Part shown: positions 26,545 to 34,498 of the stretch, one piece after another | How positions within the stretch are numbered: position 1 is the stretch's first letter | How the letters are laid out: each line of letters begins with the position of its first letter | Source of the DNA: Bradyrhizobium diazoefficiens | GTDB taxonomy: Bacteria > Pseudomonadota > Alphaproteobacteria > Rhizobiales > Xanthobacteraceae | DNA length: 64,000 bases | Direction of reading: 5' to 3' | NCBI RefSeq assembly: GCF_016612535.1 | Contig: NZ_JAENXS010000001.1 | Coordinates: forward strand, 2,567,501-2,631,500 | Translations under genes and position numbers: made by a program | Notes under the pieces: generated by a model | Databases searched by the model: none | Told to the model about the DNA's origin: nothing | What the model saw: only the letters and a program-made list of their open reading frames with translations

Positions 26545-26900
26545 GAACCGTCAATCTCCTCCGTCTGCCCGGCCCGGTGATATTGGCCGGCGGCTGGCCC
26601 AAAATTCCAGAAAAACAATCAAATTGTCTGTCCGGCGCAGGCGCAAGTGATTGCTTGCACCGAATCAGCGCCGCCGGAACTGGGACACAGTCTGCGGCAG
26701 CCCACCCTGTTCGCCGTATAGCGAATTGAGGCTTGTTTTGCCAAGCAAAACGCCTGCCAAACGCAAAGGTATGTACATCTTCGCGTTTGCTGCGACCGCT
26801 AAGAGAAAATTAGTCTAAGCATGGTCCGGAAAAGTGCGAAGCGGTTTTCCGGAAAGACTGTGCTTAAACAACAATCTGAAGCGCGACGACGGATGGGGTT
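26545..26900. repeat. lysC-ptsP spacer with an interspersed palindromic element
   Basis: This 356-base spacer has no gene. A palindromic element occupies 26817-26865: AAGCA and TGCTT at the ends enclose TCCGGAAAA (26825-26833) and TTTTCCGGA (26845-26853). It resembles a short palindromic sequence very common in Bradyrhizobium intergenic DNA. A second small dyad, GTTTTGC-CAA-GCAAAAC, lies near 26734. As it follows the lysC stop it may also serve as transcription terminator. The ptsP promoter is expected between 26545 and 26800. Confidence 0.6.
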
Positions 26901-28157
26901 TTAGGCCTGATCGAGGCCGTAGAGCGTGTGCAGCGTGCGCACCGCCAGCTCGGTATAGGCGGTGTCGATCAGGACCGAGAATTTGATCTCGGAGGTTGTA
27001 ATGGCCCGGATGTTGATGTTCCGTCCTGCGAGGGCCGAAAACGCCTGGGCGGCGACGCCGGCATGGCTGCGCATGCCGCTGCCGATCACCGAGATCTTGG
27101 CGACGTCGGTGGCGGTGTCGAGCCTGATATAGCCGATCGTGGCCTTGGCGGCGGTGATCGTGTCCTTGGCGCGGGTGTAGTCGGCGGCCGGCACCGTGAA
27201 GGTGAGGTCGGTGGTCTTGCCGTCCTCCGAGACGTTCTGCACGATCATGTCGACGTTGATGTTGGCGTCCGCCAGCGGGCCGAAGATCGATGCCGCAACG
27301 CCCGGTTTGTCCTCGATCTGGCGCACCGAGATCTGGGCCTCGTCCTTCGAAAAGGCGATGCCGGTGACGACGTGGTTTTCCATGATCTCCTCCTCGCCGC
27401 AGATCAGCGTGCCGGGCGGCTGGTTGGCATGCGGGTCGATATCCTCGGGCTTGTCGAAGCTCGAGCGGACGAAGATCGGCATGTTGTGGACCATGCCGAG
27501 TTCCACCGAGCGGACCTGGAGCACCTTGGCGCCCTGGGAAGCCAGTTCCAGCATGTCTTCGAACGCGATCTTGTCCAGCCTCTTGGCCTTCGGCACGATT
27601 CGCGGGTCGGTGGTGTAGACGCCGTCGACGTCGGTGTAGATGTCGCAGCGGTCGGCCTTGACGGCGGCGGCGATCGCCACGGCCGAGGTGTCGGAGCCGC
27701 CGCGGCCGAGCGTGGTGATACGGTTCGTCTCGGGATTGATGCCCTGGAAGCCGGCGATGACCGCGACTTCCTTCCGCTCCTTGAAGCGGTTGATGATCTC
27801 GCTGCCGTCGATGTCCTCGATCCGGGCCGAGGCATGGGCGTCGCTGGTCTTGATCGGGATCTGCCAGCCCTGCCAGGAGCGGGCCTGGATGCCCATGCCC
27901 TGGAGCACGATGGCCAGCAGGCCCGAGGTGACCTGTTCGCCGGAGGCGACCACGGCGTCGTATTCGCGCGCGTCGTGCATCGGCGAGGCCTCGCTGCACC
28001 AGGCCACCAGCTCGTTGGTTTTGCCGGACATCGCGGAGACGACCACGGCCACCTCGTGGCCGGCGTCGACCTCACGCTTCACATGGCGTGCGACGTTGCG
28101 GATACGTTCGATGTTGGCGACGGATGTGCCGCCGAATTTCATCACGAGGCGGCTCAT
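26901..28157 (-). CDS. lysC: Aspartate kinase
   Basis: A 418-residue enzyme. VMKFGGTSVANIERI at the N-terminus is the aspartokinase nucleotide motif. The kinase domain runs to about 250 (TLGRGGSDTSAVAIAAAV near 175). Two ACT domains follow (near 265-335 and 345-415; ISVIGSGMRSHAGVAAQAF in the second), the normal regulatory unit for feedback by lysine/threonine. It catalyses the first step of the aspartate-family amino acids. It is upstream of ptsP on the same strand and divergent from the PH-domain gene and ubiG. Confidence 0.96.
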   Translation of the reverse strand: MSRLVMKFGGTSVANIERIRNVARHVKREVDAGHEVAVVVSAMSGKTNELVAWCSEASPMHDAREYDAVVASGEQVTSGLLAIVLQGMGIQARSWQGWQIPIKTSDAHASARIEDIDGSEIINRFKERKEVAVIAGFQGINPETNRITTLGRGGSDTSAVAIAAAVKADRCDIYTDVDGVYTTDPRIVPKAKRLDKIAFEDMLELASQGAKVLQVRSVELGMVHNMPIFVRSSFDKPEDIDPHANQPPGTLICGEEEIMENHVVTGIAFSKDEAQISVRQIEDKPGVAASIFGPLADANINVDMIVQNVSEDGKTTDLTFTVPAADYTRAKDTITAAKATIGYIRLDTATDVAKISVIGSGMRSHAGVAAQAFSALAGRNINIRAITTSEIKFSVLIDTAYTELAVRTLHTLYGLDQA

Positions 28158-28320
28158 GACGACGCGTGCATTCCTTCATAAGGATCAGTATGGTGACCCG
28201 CGCTGGACGGACGCCTCGCGGATTCCGACCGCGCGTATACAGAGGGGCGGGGCCGGGGGCAAGCGGGTTCCTCAAGCGGATTCCTGGGGGCCCAATCCGG
28301 GCAATGGGTTGTCAGAGGTT

Positions 28321-28788
28321 ATGGCGCGCTATATCGACGAAATTCTGCAACCGGGCGAGCGGGTGCTGTATTCGACCAATGCGCACTGGATCTTCTATTT
28401 TCCGGCGATCCTGGCCTGGATCGTGGCCTTGGCCCTGTTTGTCGCGTCCCGGCAAACGATCGTCGAGGGACTCGTCCTGCTCTGTCTCGTTGCATCCGGT
28501 CTCGTGGCTCTGGCGGCGATGTATTGGACTGTGAGGGCTTGGTTCCATCGGTGGACCACCGAGACCGACGTGACCAATTTGCGGGTCGTGCATAAGACCG
28601 GGTTTATCACCCGGAAGACCTTCGAAATGAGCCTAGACAAGGTGGAGAGCGTCGACGTCGATCAGTCGATTCCTGGACGTATTCTCAACTATGGTGATGT
28701 GACGATTCGCGGCGTCGGGAAGGGTTTTGAGAGAATCAAAACCATCGCCTCACCGCTCGCCTTCCGTAATTCGATCACCACGCGGTAG
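28321..28788 (+). CDS. PH-domain (bPH2) membrane protein
   Basis: A 155-residue protein from the ATG at 28321 (MARYIDEILQPGERVLY). Two transmembrane helices (residues ~22-40 and 48-68) are followed by a bacterial pleckstrin-homology domain: TTETDVTNLRVVHKTGFITRKT, then SLDKVESVDVDQS and NYGDVTIRG. The family is membrane-associated with no established function. It sits between divergent lysC and ubiG (14 bases upstream of ubiG) and may be cotranscribed with ubiG. Confidence 0.87.
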   Translation: MARYIDEILQPGERVLYSTNAHWIFYFPAILAWIVALALFVASRQTIVEGLVLLCLVASGLVALAAMYWTVRAWFHRWTTETDVTNLRVVHKTGFITRKTFEMSLDKVESVDVDQSIPGRILNYGDVTIRGVGKGFERIKTIASPLAFRNSITTR

Positions 28789-28802
28789 GACCTCGCGTAA
28801 CC

Positions 28803-29576
28803 ATGAGCATGCAGCAAAATATTTCCGCAACCGCCGCCGCCCAGCCGGGCTCGACCGTCGACGCCGCCGAGATCGCGAAGTTCTCAAAACTCTCGGCCGA
28901 GTGGTGGGACCCCAAAGGCAAGATGGCGCCGCTGCACCGGATCAATCCGTTGCGGCTCGGCTACATCCGCGATGCCGCCTGCCGCAAGTTCGAGCGCAAT
29001 GTGCGCAGCCTCAACTGCCTCGGCGGTCTGCGTGTGCTCGACATCGGCTGCGGCGCCGGCCTGCTGTGCGAGCCGCTGTCGCGGCTGGGCGCACAGGTCA
29101 TCGGCATGGATCCGTCGGCCAGCAATATTGCGGCGGCGAAGCTGCATGCCGACAAGAGCCATCTGTCGATCGACTATCGCTGCACCACGGTGGAGGAGAT
29201 CGATCCGCGCGAGCGTTTTGATATCGTGCTGGCGATGGAGGTTGTTGAGCACGTCGTCGACGTCGGCGTTTTCCTGAAGCGCTGCGCCGCGATGCTCAAG
29301 CCGAACGGGCTGATGGTGGTGTCCACGCTCAACAGGAATTGGAAGAGCTTTGCGCTTGCCATCGTCGGCGCTGAATATGTGCTGCGTTGGCTGCCGCGCG
29401 GCACCCACGAATGGAACAAGTTCGTCACCCCCGACGAGCTGACGAAACACCTCCTGGACAACCGCCTCGTCATCACCGAGCAGACCGGCGTCGTCTACTC
29501 ACCCTTCGCCGACAAATGGACGCTCTCCTCCGACATGGACGTGAATTACATGCTCGTGGCGGAAGGGATGGTGTGA
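28803..29576 (+). CDS. ubiG: Ubiquinone biosynthesis O-methyltransferase UbiG
   Basis: A 257-residue SAM methyltransferase. EIAKFSKLSAEWWDPKGKMAPLHRINPLRLGYI near residue 22 is the diagnostic UbiG/COQ3 N-terminal region; VLDIGCGAGLLCEPL near 77 is motif I; AMEVVEHVVD is motif II; GTHEWNKFV is specific to UbiG. It performs both O-methylations in ubiquinone synthesis. Divergence from lysC is a conserved arrangement in Rhizobiales. Confidence 0.96.
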   Translation: MSMQQNISATAAAQPGSTVDAAEIAKFSKLSAEWWDPKGKMAPLHRINPLRLGYIRDAACRKFERNVRSLNCLGGLRVLDIGCGAGLLCEPLSRLGAQVIGMDPSASNIAAAKLHADKSHLSIDYRCTTVEEIDPRERFDIVLAMEVVEHVVDVGVFLKRCAAMLKPNGLMVVSTLNRNWKSFALAIVGAEYVLRWLPRGTHEWNKFVTPDELTKHLLDNRLVITEQTGVVYSPFADKWTLSSDMDVNYMLVAEGMV

Positions 29577-29617
29577 GGGGCTGCTCGTAATTGCCCGGCT
29601 GTGCCCACAACTCCGCT

Positions 29618-29663
29618 GTCGTCCCGGCCCCCCGTGCGCAATTGCGCACTAGGCCGGGACGAC
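29618..29663. repeat. Nested palindromic intergenic element
   Basis: GTCGTCCCGGCC (29618-29629) and GGCCGGGACGAC (29652-29663) form a perfect 12-bp outer stem. Inside it lies a perfect 14-base palindrome TGCGCAATTGCGCA (29635-29648). It lies downstream of ubiG and resembles Bradyrhizobium GTCGTCCCGGC-type repeats; another element of that type is at 63095-63205. Confidence 0.75.
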
Positions 29664-29774
29664 ATCGAATTTTTGGCGAGAGCATCGCTCCTATGACGTG
29701 GGCGTGATTGACCTGCTGCAATGCTAGCGGCAGGTTGGCCGCGATCTTTAGCCCTCCCACTCATTTCCACCCCC

Positions 29775-30674
29775 ATGCTAACCATCACCAGCCTCTGGAT
29801 CCCCTTCACCGTCATTGCTGCGCTCGGCCAGGTCGCGCGCAATGCGATGCAGCGATCACTCACAAAGCCGCTGGGGACCTGGGGCGCGACCAATATCCGC
29901 TTCCTGTTCGGCTTCCCGTTCTCGCTGCTGTTCCTGGGCGTGGTGCTTGTCGCGACCGGCGATCATCTCAGCATGCCGCCGACCGTGTTCTGGCCGTGGC
30001 TGCTGCTGGGTGCGCTCAGCCAGATCGTCGCCACCGGCCTGATGCTGCTCGCGATGAACGACCGCTCCTTCGTGGTGACGACGGCGTACCTGAAGACCGA
30101 AGCGATCCAGACCGCCATCTTCGGTTTCATCTTCCTCGGCGATCACCTGACATGGCTCAGGGTGCTGGCGATCGTGATCGCGACCGTCGGGGTCGTCATC
30201 ACCGCGCTGCGTCCCGGCGGCGAGAAGAGCTTTGCCGAGCTGAAGCCGACCATCACCGGTCTCGTCGCCGCCGCGGCGTTCGCGCTGTCTGCAGTCGGTT
30301 TCCGCGGCGCCATCATCAACGTGCCGGGCGTGTCGTTCGTGACGGCGGCGTCGTTCACGCTGGTGTTAGGGCTGTTCGTGCAGACGCTGATCCTGACGAT
30401 CTACCTGCTTTGGCGCGCGCCCAAGGTGCTGCAGGCGATCCTGGGACTGTGGAAGCCGTCGCTGCTCGCCGGCTTCATGGGCGCCTTCGCCTCGCAGTTC
30501 TGGTTCCTGGCGTTCGCGCTGACAGCCGCCGCCAATGTCCGCACGCTCGCTCTGATCGAGGTGCTGTTCGCACAAGCCGTGGCGTATTACTCGTTCAAGC
30601 AGCCGATCGCGCCGCGCGAGATTGCTGGCATCGCGCTGATCATCATCGGCGTGGCAGTGCTGGTGGGGGTCTAG
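29775..30674 (+). CDS. EamA/DMT-family transporter
   Basis: A 299-residue membrane protein from the ATG at 29775; an in-frame upstream ATG at 29721 adds no hydrophobic or conserved sequence. About ten transmembrane helices in two EamA halves are visible: RFLFGFPFSLLFLGVVL, TTAYLKTEAIQTAIFGFIFLGDHLT (repeat one end, near 100) and NVRTLALIEVLFAQAVAYYSFKQP (repeat two end, near 255). The direction and substrate of transport are unknown. The stop overlaps by four bases the stop of the convergent DUF1178 gene. Confidence 0.87.
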   Translation: MLTITSLWIPFTVIAALGQVARNAMQRSLTKPLGTWGATNIRFLFGFPFSLLFLGVVLVATGDHLSMPPTVFWPWLLLGALSQIVATGLMLLAMNDRSFVVTTAYLKTEAIQTAIFGFIFLGDHLTWLRVLAIVIATVGVVITALRPGGEKSFAELKPTITGLVAAAAFALSAVGFRGAIINVPGVSFVTAASFTLVLGLFVQTLILTIYLLWRAPKVLQAILGLWKPSLLAGFMGAFASQFWFLAFALTAAANVRTLALIEVLFAQAVAYYSFKQPIAPREIAGIALIIIGVAVLVGV

Positions 30675-31156
30675 TTCCGGTCTTCCGGCAGCGTCGGCAG
30701 CGGCGACACTTCGATACCCTCGTCGATCAGCGACTTTGCCTCGTCGGGCGAGGCTTCGCCGTAGATCGGGCGGTGCTCCTTGTCGCCATAGTGCATCGCG
30801 CGGGCTTCGTTCGCAAAGCGCTCGCCGACATTGTCGGCGTTCTTGACGATGTGGTCGCGAAGCTCCTTCAGCTTGCTGCGAAGCTCGCGCTCCTGCGCCA
30901 TCATCAGCGAGGTCGATCCGGACGGCGCCGCCTCGGGCGCGGCAACGGTGGTGGCCGGCTCCGGCGGCGGCGTTGCGGGGCCGCGGCCCTTCTTGCCGAC
31001 GATGCGCGGCGCCATGATCGCCTTGTCGACCTTGGCCGAGCCGCAGATCGGACAGGTCACGAGCTTGCGCTTCACCTGCGAATCGTAGGCCGACGAGCTC
31101 TGGAACCAACTTTCGAATTCGTGGTCGTGGTCGCAGTGAAGCGCGTAGCGGATCAT
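30671..31156 (-). CDS. DUF1178-family protein
   Basis: A 161-residue protein. Its N-terminus, MIRYALHCDHDHEFESWFQSS, and the CPICGS pair (C35, C38) define DUF1178; the first ~50 residues probably form a small zinc ribbon. A proline-alanine linker (62-82) leads to a conserved helical C-terminus (ANEARAMHYGDKEHRPIYG, then ASPDEAKSLIDEGI). Function is unknown. The start overlaps the stop of the carbon-nitrogen hydrolase upstream (ATGA), so the two are translationally coupled with grxC as one operon. Confidence 0.9.
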   Translation of the reverse strand: MIRYALHCDHDHEFESWFQSSSAYDSQVKRKLVTCPICGSAKVDKAIMAPRIVGKKGRGPATPPPEPATTVAAPEAAPSGSTSLMMAQERELRSKLKELRDHIVKNADNVGERFANEARAMHYGDKEHRPIYGEASPDEAKSLIDEGIEVSPLPTLPEDRN

Positions 31157-32031
31157 GCCGATCCCCGCACCAGGTGCAGATGGTCGGGCCCGGCCTTGGG
31201 ATCTGCGACGCCGAAGCGGCGGCCGTGCTGGAGCGACGGGATTGCGCGGCGTGCGGTCTCGACCTTGGCCGGATCGATCTTGGCCATGATGATGCCGGGC
31301 TCGATGTCGCCCTCGGCCAGGATCTCGCCCCAGGGATCGATGATCAGGGAGTGGCCGAACGTCTCGCGCTTGTTCTCGTGCAGGCCGCCCTGTGTCGCGG
31401 CAAAAATGAAGCAGCCGGTCTCGATCGCGCGCGACCGCAGCAGCACGTGCCAGTGCGCCTCACCGGTCTTGCGGGTGAAAGCTGACGGCACTGTGATGAA
31501 GGATGCGCCGCTCTCGGCCAGCGCGCGGTAGAGCGCAGGGAAGCGCACGTCGTAGCAGATCGTTAAGCCGACGCGGCCCCAGGGAAGATCGGAGATCACG
31601 GCGGTCTCACCCGGCTGGTAGTTGGCGGATTCGCGATAGCTCTCGCCGTCCGGCAGCTCGATGTCGAACATGTGGATCTTGTCGTAGCTCGCGAGCACAT
31701 TGCCCTCGGGCCCGATCAGGAAGGAGCGGTTCACCGCCTTCTCGTCAGAGAAGCGCAGTGCGAGCGAGCCGACATGGATGTGGATCTTCAACTCGGCGGC
31801 GAGCGCGCGATACGCCTTCAGCGAGGCGTCGTCCTCCTCGCTCTGGAGGTGCTCGAACAGCGCCTTGCGATTCATCTGCATCATATTGCTGACTTCGGGC
31901 GTCTGCACGTAGTCGGCACCGTTGGCCGCGGCGTGCCGGATCAGTTTCGTTGCCTGCGCGAGGCTCGGCTCGGGCATCAGGCTGGTGCGCATCTGCACCA
32001 TGGCTGCGGTGAAGGTCCTGTTGTCGCTCAT
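31153..32031 (-). CDS. Carbon-nitrogen hydrolase (Nit1/deaminated-glutathione-amidase-like)
   Basis: A 292-residue nitrilase-superfamily amidase with the catalytic triad in place: E46 (TPEVSN), K118 (SYDKIHMFD) and C159 (LTICYDVRFP). The KIHMFDIELP and CYDVRFPALYRALA motifs match the Nit1/NitFhit group, whose characterised members hydrolyse deaminated glutathione. A housekeeping repair role is therefore likely; this is by family, not by test. It overlaps both neighbours by four bases, in the order grxC, hydrolase, DUF1178. The glutaredoxin link fits a glutathione-related function. Confidence 0.9.
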   Translation of the reverse strand: MSDNRTFTAAMVQMRTSLMPEPSLAQATKLIRHAAANGADYVQTPEVSNMMQMNRKALFEHLQSEEDDASLKAYRALAAELKIHIHVGSLALRFSDEKAVNRSFLIGPEGNVLASYDKIHMFDIELPDGESYRESANYQPGETAVISDLPWGRVGLTICYDVRFPALYRALAESGASFITVPSAFTRKTGEAHWHVLLRSRAIETGCFIFAATQGGLHENKRETFGHSLIIDPWGEILAEGDIEPGIIMAKIDPAKVETARRAIPSLQHGRRFGVADPKAGPDHLHLVRGSA

Positions 32032-32303
32032 GAGACCGCCTTCACGCTTTCGAGCAGGCCGTCGAGCTTGCCTTCACGGTCGAGCGCATAGAGCTCATCG
32101 CAGCCGCCGACATGGGTTCCACCGATCCAGATCTGCGGGAAGGTCGAGCCTTCGCCGGCGCGGTCGTACATCTCGTCGCGCCAGGACGGGTTCTTGGCGA
32201 CGTCGAATTCCGTGAAGGTCGCCTTCTTGCGGGTCAGAAGCGACCTGGCAGCGGAACAATAGCCACATCCTGGCCTGGTGTAGATTTCGACAGCAGCGGT
32301 CAT
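32028..32303 (-). CDS. grxC: Glutaredoxin 3
   Basis: A 91-residue thioredoxin-fold protein. CGYC at 13-16 is the dithiol active site (normal GrxC has CPYC). TFPQIWIGGTHVGGCDEL (54-71) contains the cis-proline and the glutathione-binding GG-C-D segment. The start at 32303 gives standard glutaredoxin length; an ATG six codons upstream is the alternative. It reduces disulfides and glutathionylated proteins with glutathione. It is the first gene of the grxC-hydrolase-DUF1178 set and lies 47 bases after comF on the same strand. Confidence 0.93.
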   Translation of the reverse strand: MTAAVEIYTRPGCGYCSAARSLLTRKKATFTEFDVAKNPSWRDEMYDRAGEGSTFPQIWIGGTHVGGCDELYALDREGKLDGLLESVKAVS

Positions 32304-32350
32304 GGCGTCCAGCGCTCTCATGTCATGAATTTGTTGAATTATATGGGACT

Positions 32351-33148
32351 TTACCGGCTCTCGACAACCCGGGCAAAGACCAGCACGTCGACCTGGGCCG
32401 CCTTGGCGCGAAGAAGAGCGCGCGCGCAGGCATCCAATGTCGCGCCCGAGGTCAGGACATCGTCGATCAGGACGATGCGCCGGCCCTGAACCTCGGCCTG
32501 ACGGTCGGGGGATACCTGGAATGCGCCCTGCACGTTGGTGGCGCGCTGGGCGCGCGACAGCCCGATCTGCTGCTCGGTGGCACGCACCCGGCGCAGCACC
32601 TCGCCCCGCACTTTCACCCCGCTCCGCCGTGCGATGATGTGTGCCAGCGCGCCGGACTGGTTGTAGCGTCGCCGCCAGGCCCGGCGCCAATGCAGGGGAA
32701 CGGGGACCAGCATGTCGGCATCCGATAGCAGCTCGCCGCCCGCGCGCGCCATCCAGCGGCCCATGGCGGGCGCCAGATCAGTGCGATCCTGGTATTTCAG
32801 CGCATGCACCAGCGTGCGCGCGACGTCGTCATAGCGCACCGCCGCGCGTGCCCGGTGGTACGCCGGCGGGCTCGCGATCGCCTCCATCGACAGCATGTCG
32901 GGGCCGGGATCATAAACGAAGGGAATGCCGAGGCGTGGGCAATAGGGCCGTTCGATGAACGACAGTTTTGCCCAGCACGCCGCGCAAACGCCTTCACCGT
33001 CGACCGGCTCGCGGCAGGAGACACACAACGTCGGCAGCGCGATGTCGAGGGCGAGCCGCGCCGCACGCGACAGCACGTGGCGGCCGACAGTCCATGCGGC
33101 ACGGAAGGGTAGGGCGATCGAACGTATATGGGCACCCTCGGCTTTCAT
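32351..33148 (-). CDS. ComF-family phosphoribosyltransferase-like protein
   Basis: A 265-residue ComF protein. CVSC and CAAC pairs near residues 42 and 57 form the N-terminal zinc site. YHRARAAVRYDDVARTLVHALKYQDRTDL is the ComF-specific region, and VLIDDVLTSGATLDAC near 229 is the phosphoribosyltransferase PRPP loop. In naturally competent bacteria ComF acts in DNA uptake; in rhizobia its role is not defined. It is divergent from the methyltransferase at 33213. Confidence 0.92.
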   Translation of the reverse strand: MKAEGAHIRSIALPFRAAWTVGRHVLSRAARLALDIALPTLCVSCREPVDGEGVCAACWAKLSFIERPYCPRLGIPFVYDPGPDMLSMEAIASPPAYHRARAAVRYDDVARTLVHALKYQDRTDLAPAMGRWMARAGGELLSDADMLVPVPLHWRRAWRRRYNQSGALAHIIARRSGVKVRGEVLRRVRATEQQIGLSRAQRATNVQGAFQVSPDRQAEVQGRRIVLIDDVLTSGATLDACARALLRAKAAQVDVLVFARVVESR

Positions 33149-33212
33149 AATCGAAGGCTAGCGCCGCACACAGCGGATTGCCAGAACCGTCGTGATCGGC
33201 GTAACCAGCGGC

Positions 33213-34061
33213 ATGGCTGAGAACCCGCAAACCCCGCCCGCCCTGTTCGATCTTGCCCTGCTGCAGGGGCGGCAGCGGCGTGCGCAGGCGCAAGGTCCGG
33301 TTTCCTTTTTGCTCGATCGGGTCGCCGAGGACATGTCCGACCGGCTAGCCGCGGTGATGCGCGAGTTTCACGCACCGGCCGATCTGTGGACGCCGGGTGA
33401 GGGGCTTGCGGAGTTACGAGGGCGGCTGCCTTCCATCCAACGGATCGCGCTCGATGCGGCGGGCGCCGAGAAATTGCCCTTCGCGCCCGAAAGCCTCGAC
33501 GTCGTCGTTTCGGCGCTGGCGCTGCAATTCGTCAACGACCTGCCGGGCGTGTTCGCGCAGATCCGTCGCGCGCTGAAGCCTGACGGCCTGCTGCTCGCCG
33601 CAATGATCGGTGGCGACAGCCTGACCGAGCTGCGCGAGGCCTTTGCCGCCGCGGAAGCCGAATGCGAAGGCGGCATGTCGCCGCGCGTCGCGCCGTTCGC
33701 CGATTTGCGCGATATCGGCGCACTGTTGCAGCGGGCGGGCTTTGCACTGCCGGTCACCGACGTCGATCGCGTCGTGGTGCGCTATGCCAATGCGTTCGCG
33801 CTGATGCAGGATCTCCGCCGCATGGGCGCGGCCAATGTGCTGATCGAGCGGCGGCGTACGCCGAGCCGGCGCGCGACGCTGCTGCGGATGGCCGAAATCT
33901 ACGCCGAGCGCTTTGCCGACGCCGACGGCCGCATCCGTGCCACGTTCGATATCATCTGGCTCTCCGGTTGGGCGCCCCATGCGAGCCAGCAACAGCCGCT
34001 GAAGCCGGGATCGGCGAAAGCGAGCCTGGCGGAGGCGGTGAAGAAGGCGGGTAAAGATTGA
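33213..34061 (+). CDS. SAM-dependent methyltransferase, NDUFAF5/BioC-like
   Basis: A 282-residue protein from the ATG at 33213. LFDLALLQGRQRRA opens the family. The usual glycine-rich motif I is replaced by a divergent segment (IQRIALDAAGAEKLPF near 76), while SLDVVVSALALQFVNDLPGVFAQIRRALKPDGLLLAAMIGGD (90-132) is the clear methyltransferase core. It resembles the alphaproteobacterial relatives of NDUFAF5, an assembly factor that modifies an arginine of respiratory complex I, though the changed motif I raises doubt about SAM binding. It is divergent from comF. Confidence 0.8.
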   Translation: MAENPQTPPALFDLALLQGRQRRAQAQGPVSFLLDRVAEDMSDRLAAVMREFHAPADLWTPGEGLAELRGRLPSIQRIALDAAGAEKLPFAPESLDVVVSALALQFVNDLPGVFAQIRRALKPDGLLLAAMIGGDSLTELREAFAAAEAECEGGMSPRVAPFADLRDIGALLQRAGFALPVTDVDRVVVRYANAFALMQDLRRMGAANVLIERRRTPSRRATLLRMAEIYAERFADADGRIRATFDIIWLSGWAPHASQQQPLKPGSAKASLAEAVKKAGKD

Positions 34062-34084
34062 CGTGCGCCGCCTGCGTCCGGGCG

Positions 34085-34495
34085 TCACATCAGCAGATCA
34101 ATCAAATGCGGGATCAGCGGAATGTCCGCGGGAGGCATCGGATAGTCGCGCAGTCTGTTGGCGCGGACCCAGGCCAGCTTCTGGCCTTCGCGGGCTTCGA
34201 CCATCCCTTCCCAGCGCCGGCAGATGTAGAGCGGCATCAACAGATGGAAGGTCTCGTAACTGTGGCTCGCAAAGGTCAGCGGTGCCAGGCACGGCTCGGC
34301 GACGGTGATGCCGAGCTCTTCGTGGAGCTCACGGATCAGGCTCTGCTCCGGCCGCTCTCCGGGCTCACACTTGCCGCCGGGAAACTCCCAGAGGCCCGCC
34401 AGCGTCTTGCCTTCGGGGCGCTGCGCGATCAGGACGCGCTTGTCGGCGTCGACGAGCGCGCACGCCACAACAAGAGTTAGTTTCAGGTCGGCCAT
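34085..34495 (-). CDS. mutT: Nudix hydrolase MutT (8-oxo-dGTP diphosphatase)
   Basis: A 136-residue Nudix protein. The Nudix box spans residues 40-62 (GGKCEPGERPE, then RELHEELGI), complete with the metal-binding glutamates. LAGLWEFPGGK before it and FHLLMPLYICRRWEG after it are MutT-like, supporting sanitisation of 8-oxo-dGTP. It follows argJ on the same strand with three bases between them, a common rhizobial gene pair. Confidence 0.92.
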   Translation of the reverse strand: MADLKLTLVVACALVDADKRVLIAQRPEGKTLAGLWEFPGGKCEPGERPEQSLIRELHEELGITVAEPCLAPLTFASHSYETFHLLMPLYICRRWEGMVEAREGQKLAWVRANRLRDYPMPPADIPLIPHLIDLLM

Positions 34496-34498
34496 GTC

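Noticed and set aside
27640..28320. Upstream extension of the PH-domain protein across lysC
   Set aside because: It is antisense to lysC; the ATG at 28321 begins exactly at the conserved family start.
32304..32690. N-terminal extension of glutaredoxin
   Set aside because: It overlaps comF in another frame and has only arginine-rich shadow sequence.
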